Part shown: piece after piece, positions 18,119 to 26,791 of the stretch | Layout: every line of letters starts with the position of its first letter | How positions within the stretch are numbered: the first letter of the stretch is position 1 | Assembly (NCBI GenBank): GCA_964242895.1 | Contig: CAXTBN010000015.1 | Span: forward strand, 1-47,788 | DNA from: JASLDZ01 sp964242895 | GTDB lineage: Bacteria > Pseudomonadota > Alphaproteobacteria > Caulobacterales > Caulobacteraceae | DNA: 47,788 nt | Direction: 5' to 3' | Program-made: the position numbers and the translations under genes | Notes under the pieces: generated by a model | The model's input: the letters and a program-made list of their open reading frames with translations, nothing else | Databases searched by the model: none | What the model was told of the DNA's origin: nothing

Positions 18119-18757
18119 TCACCCGTTCGCCCCAATGACCACGCGGTTGCCCGCAGGCGCGCGTCGCGCCATGGACTCCATCCACATCTGGTAGGCCAGG
18201 TACTGGTGGAAGTCGGGGTTGGAGACGCTGACGTCCGCGTAGGTGAGCACCCTCATCTCGAGCGAGACCACGGCGCGGATGGGGTTCAGGCTGGGATCGA
18301 ACTCCTCCTCCGAAATCGAGAAGCTGGTGATCTGCACCGGCTGCACGCGTTCGGCGCCCCAGACGAACAGCAGACGCGGCGCCGGGGTCGGAGCGATCTC
18401 GATCGTGCCCGCCGCTAATAGCGTGGTGTCCATCGCCACGCGCCAGCTTGGCGGAAAGCTGAGAAGCTCCAGCTGCGCAAGTTGAGGGTGCAGGCCGGTG
18501 GAGGTCGCGAAGACATCGGACCCGTCCGCGTCCGCCGACTCGAGCTCGATCTCCAACGACACCGTCTCCTGCGGCGGCCCGAGCAGGCGCACAGCCTGCG
18601 AACGGTCGCCGGGATCGCCCCCCGCCGTCGCCGGCTTCAGCTGCCGCTTCACGGTCACGGGGTTGTACTGGAAGGCGATCACCGTCGGTGTTCCCGTGTC
18701 GCCGACGGAGACCAGGGAGCCCTTCAGCGTGCGTGCGCCGCGCGCCTGCGCCGTCAT
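18119..18757 (-). CDS. CIS tube / LysM-adaptor baseplate protein (Afp7/Pvc7-like)
   Basis: The 212-residue product opens with the family pattern of a short strand, then FQYNPVTVKRQLKPAT. GPPQETVSLEIELESADAD and LHPQLAQLELLSFPPSW follow, then RLLFVWGAERVQPVQITSFS and EEEFDPSLNPIRAVVSLEMR. This is the contractile injection system tube protein N-terminal family. Known: it forms a ring linking the inner tube to the hub and recruits the LysM protein. It is encoded immediately upstream of the small LysM gene, a conserved pairing. Residues after about 165 (YADVSVSNPDFHQYLAYQMW) are a short helical tail. Confidence 0.9.
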   Translation of the reverse strand: MTAQARGARTLKGSLVSVGDTGTPTVIAFQYNPVTVKRQLKPATAGGDPGDRSQAVRLLGPPQETVSLEIELESADADGSDVFATSTGLHPQLAQLELLSFPPSWRVAMDTTLLAAGTIEIAPTPAPRLLFVWGAERVQPVQITSFSISEEEFDPSLNPIRAVVSLEMRVLTYADVSVSNPDFHQYLAYQMWMESMARRAPAGNRVVIGANG

Positions 18758-18809
18758 GCTCCGCCTCCCTCACACCGCGACCGCTCACGCGGCCGGCAGG
18801 GACGCGCGC

Positions 18810-19052
18810 TCAGCCCTTCAGCCTGTCCCGGATGGCCGCAGCGGCCGCGAGACCCAACGCCTGCGGGTTCGACGAGCATTGAACACGGGCGTCCAGCGCC
18901 CGAAAATCGACTTCCCCCCTAGGTTGCGTGGCCGGATGCGGTCCTGCGAGCGCGCGCGCCAGTTCACGCTCCACCGCGGCCCGCACGCGTTCCCGGCCCG
19001 TCGTTCCCGCGGGGAGCACGAGATGGTCGATATGAATGCGGCGCATCGTCAT
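18810..19052 (-). CDS. Small conserved eCIS-cluster protein of unknown function
   Basis: The 80-residue product (MTMRRIHIDHLVLPAG ... AAVERELARALAG) starts at an ATG that overlaps the ATPase stop as ATGA. The short beta-strand 'RIHIDHLVL' followed by a helix rich in Arg/Glu/Ala resembles small unnamed proteins often found between the ATPase and tube-adaptor genes of eCIS clusters. No catalytic motif or signal peptide is seen. Inference: a chaperone or adaptor of the assembly machinery. The placement is firm; the function is not known. Confidence 0.65.
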   Translation of the reverse strand: MTMRRIHIDHLVLPAGTTGRERVRAAVERELARALAGPHPATQPRGEVDFRALDARVQCSSNPQALGLAAAAAIRDRLKG

Positions 19053-20950
19053 GTCTCCATTCCGCGCAACTCGAAGGGCGGCGTGACCTTGTCCTGCTTG
19101 GCGTGCTCGCGCCGCGCCGCGCCGACCAGGTGATGCATGCGGATCCGCTCGCCGGCTTCGGCGGCCATGAAGGCGGCGTTCAGGGCGGCGCTGCGGATCT
19201 GGCCGCCTGAGAGGGTGATCTGGGCCAGACGCCGCAAGTCCAGCCCTTCAGCCACCGCCACAGAGGGAAGCGCGCGGCTCCAGATCGCCGCCCGTTGCGC
19301 CTCGTCCGGGAACGGGAAGTTCACCACCAGCCGGAGCCGGCGCAGGAAGGCCGCGTCGAGCGAACCTCGCAGGTTGGTCGTCAGGATGGCGAGCCCGCGG
19401 AAGGTCTCCAGCCGCTGCAGCAGGTAGCTCACCTCCAGGTTGGCGTTGCGGTCGTGACTGTCCTTCACCTCCGTGCGCCGGGAGAACAGCGCGTCGGCTT
19501 CGTCGAACAGCAGTACGGCGCCGCCCTCGTCCGCAGCGTCGAACAGGCGTCTCAGGTGCTTCTCGGTCTCGCCGATGTACTTGCTGACCACGGCGCTGAG
19601 ATCCACGCGGTGGAGGTCCAGGTCCAGCGCGTGCGCCACCGCCTCGGCGGCCGTGGTCTTGCCCACCCCGCTGGGCCCTGTGAACAGCACCGTGGAGCCC
19701 AGGCCGCGCTCGCCGCCGGCGGCGAAGCCCCATCCGTCATACACCGCGGCGCGCTGTGCGAGTTGAGCCGTCAGCCCGTGCAGTTCCAACGTCTGCTGCC
19801 GCGGCAGTGCGAGGTCGTCCCAGCGCCCGCCCGTCCTTACACGTCGGGCCAACCCATCCAGACGAGGACGACCGTGCCGGCGCGCGTGGCGCCAGGCGGC
19901 GCGACCGCGCTCCGCCATGTCCTCCCGCCCGGCGTCGGCCGCCGCCTGGCCTATGGCGGAGGCGGACAGGTCGAACTGCCACGCCAGCCGCGCGGGCCAG
20001 CCCTGCACGTCTCCCGCCGTCGGGCCCAGAGCGGAACTCCAACAGAGCCGCTGTTCCTCCCGGGTAGGCTTGCCGACGTCGAAGCGGACGGCGGTGCGTC
20101 GGTGCGGCGCAGGCGCGTCCGGACCCACCCAGATGGCCGGCGCGTCGACGCGCTCGAAGAAGCGGATGGTCGCCGGCTCGGGCTCACCCACACCCACCAG
20201 GAGCACGACCTGGTCGCCCAGGCGCGCTTGGCGCGCGCAGCGGTCCAGCAGAGCCTCCAGCTCTTCACCGGACGCTGGCACGGCGTCGGCGGCCAGGGCG
20301 AGCGCGCCCCGAAATTCATGGGCTCGCCAGACGCGCCTGGCTGCTTCGGTCACCGGCGCCCCCTGCGCCTCCGCGTTGAAGACGAGCCGCAGCCGAGGGT
20401 CGCCGCGCGGGCTCCACGCCGTGGCCGCCCTGGTCGCGACCGCCTCCTGGCTGGGCGTCAGCGGCTCCTCGGGAAGGTCGGGGGCGAGGGCCGACAGCAC
20501 CGGGTCATCCGCCGCGTCGCCGAACAGCCAGGGCAGGATGGAGACGTCCAGCCTCAGCCCGGCCCGGACCGTGCTCGTGGCCGGCGCGACCTCGACCAAG
20601 CGGTAGCGGCGGAGCGGTGCGTCCAGGGTGATTGCGCGCCAGTCGGGCGCATCGAGCGCCGCGAGCGCAAGTCCGAAGGTGGCTCCCCCTGCGGCGTCGC
20701 AACAGGCGGGAAAGCGGCTGTCCAGCTCCATCCCCGCTGTCATCAGCAGCACGTCGCGTTCAAATGGCGACAGCTTCAGCGCGCGCCGAACGTGCTCCAG
20801 GCCCGAGTCGGGATCCAGGGCAGGGGTCTCTTCGCGGGGTGGCTGTCCGGTGATGTGGGACGGAGCCGCGCCGCGGACGGCCGCCTCCAGTCGGGCGAGC
20901 ACACGCTCCAGTCCGGCGGCGAGCGCCGCCTCGGAGGCCGCGGGGCTCAC
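19049..20950 (-). CDS. AAA+ ATPase of the eCIS (Pvc15/Afp15-like)
   Basis: The 633-residue protein starts at a GTG overlapping the DUF4255 stop (GTGA). The C-terminal AAA+ module carries Walker A GPSGVGKTT (425-433), Walker B LLFDEAD (480-486), the second-region SKYIGETEKHLRRLF, sensor-1 TTN (about 524-526) and an arginine pair RRLR (about 537-540). The N-terminal 400 residues are the variable region characteristic of eCIS ATPases. Known: Pvc15-type ATPases are cytoplasmic and needed for effector loading or stability in PVCs. They are not ClpV-type sheath recyclers. Inference: it loads or chaperones the DUF4157 cargo. All catalytic motifs are intact. Confidence 0.92.
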   Translation of the reverse strand: MSPAASEAALAAGLERVLARLEAAVRGAAPSHITGQPPREETPALDPDSGLEHVRRALKLSPFERDVLLMTAGMELDSRFPACCDAAGGATFGLALAALDAPDWRAITLDAPLRRYRLVEVAPATSTVRAGLRLDVSILPWLFGDAADDPVLSALAPDLPEEPLTPSQEAVATRAATAWSPRGDPRLRLVFNAEAQGAPVTEAARRVWRAHEFRGALALAADAVPASGEELEALLDRCARQARLGDQVVLLVGVGEPEPATIRFFERVDAPAIWVGPDAPAPHRRTAVRFDVGKPTREEQRLCWSSALGPTAGDVQGWPARLAWQFDLSASAIGQAAADAGREDMAERGRAAWRHARRHGRPRLDGLARRVRTGGRWDDLALPRQQTLELHGLTAQLAQRAAVYDGWGFAAGGERGLGSTVLFTGPSGVGKTTAAEAVAHALDLDLHRVDLSAVVSKYIGETEKHLRRLFDAADEGGAVLLFDEADALFSRRTEVKDSHDRNANLEVSYLLQRLETFRGLAILTTNLRGSLDAAFLRRLRLVVNFPFPDEAQRAAIWSRALPSVAVAEGLDLRRLAQITLSGGQIRSAALNAAFMAAEAGERIRMHHLVGAARREHAKQDKVTPPFELRGMET

Positions 20951-22617
20951 GTCGGCGCCTTCACGGACGGCCCGAAGTAGGCGGCCCCGGGCACGTCCAG
21001 CGCATACAGCCCCGCGCCGGGCTCCTCCGGCCGAGCCCAGCCCCGCGCGTGACCGTCCTCGTCCAGGAAGCGCCAGCCGTCACCCGGCCCGACGCGGTCG
21101 ACGTGCAGGGCGCCGGTGATCGGAGCGCCGGCGCCTCGCAACAGCTCCTCGACGGCCTCTGGCGTCCGCCCAGCGACGAGCGCTGACACGTCCGCTGCGC
21201 CGAGGTCCGCCACCCGCAGCCCGAGGCGCAGCGCGCTGGCCGTCGAGGGGTCGTCCTCCGCGCGCACGCGCAGCAGATGCTCGCCCAAGAGCGGACCCGC
21301 GACGCGGAAGACGATCGCGTCCGCCGGGTCGTCCGCCATGAGCCCCGCCTCGACGAGGAGCCCGTCCGCCTGGCGCGACACACGCACTCGGTCATCGCCC
21401 GAAGCGAGCCGCCACGCGCCGGGAGTGTCGCCTCGGAAGACCGCCCAGGTGCGGTCTGAGGGAGCGCCGGCCACCGCCAGCGCGGCGAGGAGCGGCGACG
21501 GTGTGCGGCCAGCGTCCAGCGCGTCGGCCACGCTCACAGGCGCCATCGCCCGCAGCGCCCGGGCGGTCCGCGCCGGCGCGCGGACGGCGCCACCGGGTGC
21601 GGGGTGCAACTCGAGCAGCAGGGGACCGGCGGGTGATGCGGGGCTCACCGTGCACACGACCTGTCCGCCGATCTCGCGCTGGTCGTCGTCCGAGCGCACC
21701 GGCCGCCAAGTCGCGCCGTCGCACAGGTGCGGCAGGAGAGTAAGGTCGGCCGTCTCCGTCTCCACCGCGTCGTCGCCCGTACCCAGCCTGAGCGCGACGC
21801 GCCAGCGGCCCCAGCCCAGTGAGTCCGGAACCGGCAACGCCACGGCGTCTCCTGCCACCTGCGCCGTCACGACGAGTGCGGGCGCGTCGTTCTCGGGCGC
21901 TCGGAACACCACGCCGGCCGTCCCGGCCAGCCCCGGCGAGCGTAGGCGCAGGACCGTGCCTGCGTCCGCGACACGCGGATGCAGGACCGGAGCGAACGGC
22001 CTCGGGCACGCGGTGCGCACGTCGAGGCGGCGCACGGGAAGCGCACGCGCAGGGATGTCGCCGGCCTCAACCGTGACGGCCGAGAGAGTGTAGGCGAGCG
22101 AGGGAGCGTAGGGCGTCTGGGGTAGCAGCGACCAGAGCCGGTGCGTCGACTCCAGGTCGAGGTCGACCGGCGTCGCCCTGAGCGGCGCCTCCGAGGCGCC
22201 CCATTCCGCACCGGCCATGGGCCCGTGCGGGCCCGCGGCCGTCAGCGCGTCTCGGATGTAGGCGGCGTCTAGGATCGGAGCGCCGTGCAGGCGGGCGATC
22301 ACCGCACCCATGATCAGCTGCGGATCCAGCACCCTCTCCTCGCCATGGCACGACACCAGGAAGTGAAGTTCCAGCGCCGCGCCCGGTCGGCGCAACGGCG
22401 CCCCTGCGCCGTCGCGCGTGGCCAAGTCGGCGTTCCGCCGCGCGACGCTGGGCGTGACCAGGTACATGAAGATGCTGACGCCGACGAAGGCGGGGTCGAT
22501 CGGCGGCCGGCCGACGTGCACCTGCGGCGCAGCCGACACGCGCAGTCCGATCAGCGCTTCGCCAACCGCATGGGCGAACCCGGCCGTCGCAGCGGCGATG
22601 GCGAGAGCGTCCGCCAT
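20947..22617 (-). CDS. DUF4255 / Pvc16-type tail terminator protein with extended C-terminal region
   Basis: The first ~190 residues match DUF4255 (Pvc16 N-terminal domain): GFAHAVGEALIG, DPAFVGVSIFMYLVTPS, RRPGAALELHFLVSCHG, then DPQLIMGAVIARLH. The remaining ~360 residues contain several Ig/TIG-like beta segments (GTVLRLRSPGLAGTAGVVFR and others) and make the protein larger than minimal DUF4255 members. Known: Pvc16/Afp16 caps the tube and sheath and ends polymerisation. The start ATG overlaps the upstream stop by one base. Inference: the C-terminal domains extend outward from the particle's distal end, where they could contact the producer membrane or other factors. Confidence 0.85.
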   Translation of the reverse strand: MADALAIAAATAGFAHAVGEALIGLRVSAAPQVHVGRPPIDPAFVGVSIFMYLVTPSVARRNADLATRDGAGAPLRRPGAALELHFLVSCHGEERVLDPQLIMGAVIARLHGAPILDAAYIRDALTAAGPHGPMAGAEWGASEAPLRATPVDLDLESTHRLWSLLPQTPYAPSLAYTLSAVTVEAGDIPARALPVRRLDVRTACPRPFAPVLHPRVADAGTVLRLRSPGLAGTAGVVFRAPENDAPALVVTAQVAGDAVALPVPDSLGWGRWRVALRLGTGDDAVETETADLTLLPHLCDGATWRPVRSDDDQREIGGQVVCTVSPASPAGPLLLELHPAPGGAVRAPARTARALRAMAPVSVADALDAGRTPSPLLAALAVAGAPSDRTWAVFRGDTPGAWRLASGDDRVRVSRQADGLLVEAGLMADDPADAIVFRVAGPLLGEHLLRVRAEDDPSTASALRLGLRVADLGAADVSALVAGRTPEAVEELLRGAGAPITGALHVDRVGPGDGWRFLDEDGHARGWARPEEPGAGLYALDVPGAAYFGPSVKAPT

Positions 22618-25496
22618 CAGCCGTCACGCCGCAGGTATGCGGCCAAGCCCAGTGGCGCGCGCGTGCGCGCCGCGCGGGCAGGCGTCGCAGGGGTGCGGCG
22701 GTCCTCGACCAGGGTGATACGCCCGATGGTCACCACCAACTCGTCCCGCTCGCGGCCGGCCGATCGCCGAGCTGTCGTGACGGGGAGACGCGCGCCGATC
22801 ACGTCGACCGGGCTGGCTTCGAGCGCGCGCGCCGCTCCGGGCTGTAATGCGTCCGCGCCGGCTACGGCCCGCGCCCGCGATGGCGTGGCGCCCGTCGAGG
22901 AAGGCGGGGATGGCGATGTCTGGCGTGCGCCGTCGGCCGCGCCCGCAGCGATGACGGCCGTGCCGGAGACATTCGCCGCTCTCGCGTCGGTGCGCAGGGT
23001 TCCCCCAGCCGCGCGAGCTGCGGTCGGGCTTGGGGATTTTTTGCCCGACGGAGAGTCGGGCGTCCTGTGCCCTCCCTTAGTCTCTGCGCGGGAGAGTTCT
23101 GACTGCTCTCGCGCGTCCTCGGCATCGGCGCCAAAGGTGGCTTCCGGTGCGCCGCCCGGGTTCGTGGGCGCGGAGGCGACGTAGCGCCGAACGGACGGCG
23201 GGACGGCGGAGGGCGGCTCGCCTCGCTCGGTGCGCCATCCCGTTCCCCGGTCTCCGCCTTCCCTTCGTACGTCGACGGCGCGGTCTTGAGAGGACGGCGG
23301 CTGCGAGGGGGGCGACGCCGTCGTTCGCACGGGGGTCCCCACGGGAGCGGCCGCAGAGGAGGCGTTCCTTGCAGGGGCGTCCGTCGCGCTTGGGCGAAGC
23401 TCGCCCGCGTGGAAGCCGGGACCGCGATCGTCGACGCTGGAACTTGCCTTGCTCGCCTCCGACCGCTGTGGCCTGAGCGCATCCGAGATCGGCGCCGTCG
23501 ATGGCGAGCTCCTTGGGACGACCCCGTCGCGGATCGGCCCTGCGGTGTCCGGTCCTGGCGTGGGGAACGCCTGACCGGCTCCTGCGCCGCGCCCCGCTCG
23601 ATGCTCCGTCCGGGCGAGAGCCGGCGATTTGTAGGAAGGGCGACCCAGTAAAGGCACACCCGATGTCTCGGGCTGAGGAGGTCGCGAGATGGACGCGAGC
23701 TCGCCTCCCGGAGCCGAGAGTGAAGGACTGGGCGGGGCCAATTCGGATCGCGGGGCTCGTCGCCCGTCGAGGCTGAAAGGTCTCCGCACCTCCATCGCGG
23801 ACGGCTCGCCCAGATCGCTCGCCGCCGTCGCGGGCGCGGGCTGGCGGATGGGCGACGAGCGGGGGAACGGAACAGCAGAGCGCGTCGCCGCAGGGCCGGC
23901 CGGCGAGGCGGGGCCGATCTGCGGAGTGACGAGGCTTGGAACGTCCGGCTTCATGGGAACCGGCGCGACCTCGACCCGGGAGCGCGGCTGCGCACGCGCG
24001 GGATTTGGAGGGTCGTGGTCAAACGCACCGGTGAGCGCTGACGGCGTGGCGTCGACCTCCGGCGCAGGGAGCGGTCGCCGGTCGTCGGGCGTCGGGATCG
24101 CGGATGCGCTGGGCGCCGGGTCCGCAGACGACGCGCGGTGGCGCGGGGCCGCGAAGACCTCCGACGCATCTGCGGCGAGGGGCGGAGTGGATGGGGACGA
24201 TCGCCTCTCCGCCCGGTTCTCGGCTCCGGATCGGACAGCCGGCTCGTCCGGTGGCGGTGAGCGCGACAGAGCCGGCGCGGTGGCGACCGGCGTTCGCTCC
24301 CGGTCGACGCCGTCCGCCAGGGTGACTGCAGGCGCGCGCCTCTCCCCGCCGCCGACGCTTACAGGCGCGCGGTCGTCGTGTCGCGGCCCTGCGCCTGCCG
24401 CTCGGAGATCGACTTCGGGCGGCTGCGCGTAATGTTCGGCGTCGATCGACGGCGAGCCGGCCCGCTCATCGATCCATGTCGCCGGCCTTGGTGCATCCAA
24501 GTCGGATGGCCTCGCGTCCGGCGTCGACCGGTCCTGCCGCGGTTGCGCCAGCGGACTGACGAAGGGCTGCGATCGCACGAAGCTCTCACCGACGTTCTGC
24601 GCGTGGAGCTCCGGAGATGGCCCGGGGAGGCAGGACGGGGCGGCCTCCGGCTCCAGCGCCCCGCGCCCGCCGTACCGAGGCGGCGTGACGCTCAGGGCGG
24701 GGCGGGCGCGATCGGACTCCGGGCGGGGTCGCGCCGCCCCTGCTTTGAGGCGGGGCGGTGGAGCGACCTCATCGCCCCGGTGGCCGAGCACGGACGCGAC
24801 CGTCGGGTCGGCGCCATCGGTGGATTGAACGACGTCGGCCCGCATAGTGGGTGCAACCGTCGACGTCCCCGCGTCGGCCGCTTTTTCGGAGCGACGTAGG
24901 GGATCGGCGCCCGGTCGGGTGTTAGAAAAGGGCTCGTTCGGCGGCTCTCCCGGCGCGGGCGCGGGTGGCGGGGGCTCAGCCGTCGGTGGGCCACCCCGCA
25001 CGAGGTGTCCGGCGTCTTCTGACACGAGGTCGCGACGCTCCTCCCGGCTGGCGTGCGGACCGGCGAGCGCGCGCTCCAGTCCCGCGCCTGAGCCGTCCGC
25101 TCCTTGCGAAGGATTCAGCCGGCCGGTCGAGGGCGAGGTGTCGCCGACGGGGATCGCAGCAGGCGACGGCGCGATGTCCGGCGGGCGCCGAATCGACTTG
25201 CCCAGCGCCGTCTCGGGAGTGAGGCTTGCACCGTCTCCCAAGGCGGGCCGCGGGTCGGTTGGAGGGGGCGCCTCGTCCACCGGATCGAAGGGGTCCGCCC
25301 AGCCCGGCGAAGCGGGAGCTTCAGCGAACGGAGCGAAACCCAGGCCGCGGGCCCGCGCCTCCGCTTCGAACGGGTGCGGGGGCTCGGCGGAGGCGTACGC
25401 GAGATCGGCCCAGGTCAGACCGGCGAAGGCGCGGAGCAGCGCCGGGCCGCCCTGCTGGTCTGCACCAACGAGCGGCGGCGAGGACGCAGGGCTCAC
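22617..25496 (-). CDS. Large disordered Pro/Ser/Ala/Arg-rich eCIS protein; unassigned, possible tape measure
   Basis: The GTG at 25496 gives a GTGA overlap with the chaperone stop and 959 residues. The first ~75 residues are ordered (GPALLRAFAGLTWADLAYAS). Roughly 750 residues then consist of Pro, Ser, Ala, Arg, Asp and Gly with almost no hydrophobic core. The last ~60 form a short conserved tail (VVTIGRITLVEDRR ... LGLAAYLRRDG). Similar strand-plus-'YLRR' tails occur in small eCIS-cluster proteins, so the central region looks like an expanded linker. No classical helical tape measure (Afp14/Pvc14-like) is visible elsewhere. Inference: this protein could set tail length or line the lumen as a cargo scaffold. 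Composition argues against a coiled-coil tape measure, so the role is open. Confidence 0.7.
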   Translation of the reverse strand: MSPASSPPLVGADQQGGPALLRAFAGLTWADLAYASAEPPHPFEAEARARGLGFAPFAEAPASPGWADPFDPVDEAPPPTDPRPALGDGASLTPETALGKSIRRPPDIAPSPAAIPVGDTSPSTGRLNPSQGADGSGAGLERALAGPHASREERRDLVSEDAGHLVRGGPPTAEPPPPAPAPGEPPNEPFSNTRPGADPLRRSEKAADAGTSTVAPTMRADVVQSTDGADPTVASVLGHRGDEVAPPPRLKAGAARPRPESDRARPALSVTPPRYGGRGALEPEAAPSCLPGPSPELHAQNVGESFVRSQPFVSPLAQPRQDRSTPDARPSDLDAPRPATWIDERAGSPSIDAEHYAQPPEVDLRAAGAGPRHDDRAPVSVGGGERRAPAVTLADGVDRERTPVATAPALSRSPPPDEPAVRSGAENRAERRSSPSTPPLAADASEVFAAPRHRASSADPAPSASAIPTPDDRRPLPAPEVDATPSALTGAFDHDPPNPARAQPRSRVEVAPVPMKPDVPSLVTPQIGPASPAGPAATRSAVPFPRSSPIRQPAPATAASDLGEPSAMEVRRPFSLDGRRAPRSELAPPSPSLSAPGGELASISRPPQPETSGVPLLGRPSYKSPALARTEHRAGRGAGAGQAFPTPGPDTAGPIRDGVVPRSSPSTAPISDALRPQRSEASKASSSVDDRGPGFHAGELRPSATDAPARNASSAAAPVGTPVRTTASPPSQPPSSQDRAVDVRREGGDRGTGWRTERGEPPSAVPPSVRRYVASAPTNPGGAPEATFGADAEDAREQSELSRAETKGGHRTPDSPSGKKSPSPTAARAAGGTLRTDARAANVSGTAVIAAGAADGARQTSPSPPSSTGATPSRARAVAGADALQPGAARALEASPVDVIGARLPVTTARRSAGRERDELVVTIGRITLVEDRRTPATPARAARTRAPLGLAAYLRRDG

Positions 25497-26230
25497 GAGA
25501 CGGCCTGATCGAGGTAGATGCGCCGTCGCGCGGCCCCCAGTTCCAGCACGTCGCTTTCTCGCCATCCGAAGGCGCGGGCCAGCGCGGCCACCTCACCCAT
25601 GAGCCGCCGGGCGGCGGCGGCCAGCTCGGCCCAGACGAAGCTCGGCCAGTCGAAGCTGAACGTCCAGTCGTGGCCGCAACTGTCGCAGCCAAGCTCGACC
25701 GTCGTCTCAAAGCCGGGATCGTAGGTGTGCCAGCCCTCCACCACAGCCTCCATCAGCGAGGCCTCCGAGCGCGTGGCGGCTGCGGGTGGCGGTCGCTCCC
25801 ACCCTAGGCAGCGGAGGACGAGCGCTGTTCGGTCCGTCGCGCCGGCGGGCGTGGCGGCGCCCTCAAGCTCGGCGAGATCTTCGCTGGTGGGCGCGCGACA
25901 CGTCACGTCTTCGCCGCCCACGACGAGGAATGCGTTGCGCGGTCGCTCCTCCGCACCGAGGCCAGGCGCAAGGTCGTCCACCCCGGCGGTGAACTCCGCC
26001 ACTGCGCCGCAGCGGGGGCAGGAGCACAGGGCGGTGAGCGCCTCGCCGAACATCACGCGACGCAGAGCTGCGATGCGGGTGTTGCGCTGCCCCAGTGACA
26101 GTCGCGCCAACTCTCCGAAGGACGCGGCGGGCGCGCCGAGCGAGAGCAGCAGCAGCCCCCGAAACCACGCCGGCCGCGCCTCGCCTACCTCCCACGCCCG
26201 CACCACATCCTGCGCCGACGGCGCGCGCAC
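25493..26230 (-). CDS. T4 gp51-like baseplate assembly chaperone with zinc-ribbon cysteines
   Basis: I take the GTG at 26230 (VRAPSAQDVVRAWEVG), 9 bases after the tube stop, giving 245 residues; longer upstream starts overlap the tube gene. The C-terminus (LMGEVAALARAFGWRESDVL ... RRRIYLDQ) fits the T4-type baseplate hub assembly chaperone family. Two CxxC-type pairs, CSCPRCG (about 69-75) and CDSCG (about 182-186), probably bind one zinc ion. Known: gp51-like chaperones help hub assembly and are absent from the finished particle. It lies directly after the tube gene, a common eCIS position. Confidence in the family is moderate, since members diverge greatly. Confidence 0.65.
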   Translation of the reverse strand: MRAPSAQDVVRAWEVGEARPAWFRGLLLLSLGAPAASFGELARLSLGQRNTRIAALRRVMFGEALTALCSCPRCGAVAEFTAGVDDLAPGLGAEERPRNAFLVVGGEDVTCRAPTSEDLAELEGAATPAGATDRTALVLRCLGWERPPPAAATRSEASLMEAVVEGWHTYDPGFETTVELGCDSCGHDWTFSFDWPSFVWAELAAAARRLMGEVAALARAFGWRESDVLELGAARRRIYLDQAVS

Positions 26231-26238
26231 CCGTCCGC

Positions 26239-26778
26239 TCAGGAAGCGGGATAGGTGAAGCCCGGCTCGGTGGGCTCGGTCACGCTCGTGTCGCGCTCCC
26301 ACCCCTCGTGCTCGAGCTTGATGGTCTGGATGGCCACCGAGCTGGCCATGGCGTCGAGTTCGGGCATCGCCTGGAACTCTGACACCCAGCAGCGGTAGAC
26401 GTTGTACGCGATCACCTTCTGTCCGGATTCGTTATACAACTCAATGATCAGATCCTTACGAAAGTCCTTGAGGGAGATTGTCGGGTCCGATCCCGATGCA
26501 GCCTTGTGGTAGTAGATCTTATTAGCCCATTGCTCGAACGAGACGTCGTGGGTGACGCCCTGCTCGAGCGTGATCGCATCGTAGGTCGACTGGCCAGGCG
26601 ATACGCGCACGACGCTCGGGTCGCCGCCGCTGCGATATTTGACCACCTCGGTGCTGCGCCGCAGCACGCCGACCTTGCTGACGCCGGCGACATAGATTCC
26701 ATCCCACTTCACTTTGAAACGGTAGTTCTTGTAGGGGTCCCAGCGGGTGGGGTTGGCCTTGAAGTTCGGTGCGGGCAC
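26239..26778 (-). CDS. Inner tube protein (Hcp/gp19-like)
   Basis: The 179-residue product has the fold pattern of gp19-like contractile tail tubes: YRFKVKWDGIYVAGVSKVG, then VVKYRSGGDPSVVRVSPGQS, ITLEQGVTHDVSFEQWANKI, LIIELYNESGQKVIAYNVYR and IQTIKLEHEGWERD at the end. Known: hexameric rings of this protein stack into the rigid inner tube that delivers cargo. Length is normal. A single tube gene is present, whereas Afp/PVC particles encode two, so the simple form of the machine is used here. It follows the sheath gene by 13 bases. Confidence 0.93.
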   Translation of the reverse strand: MPAPNFKANPTRWDPYKNYRFKVKWDGIYVAGVSKVGVLRRSTEVVKYRSGGDPSVVRVSPGQSTYDAITLEQGVTHDVSFEQWANKIYYHKAASGSDPTISLKDFRKDLIIELYNESGQKVIAYNVYRCWVSEFQAMPELDAMASSVAIQTIKLEHEGWERDTSVTEPTEPGFTYPAS

Positions 26779-26791
26779 GGTGGCGTCTCCT

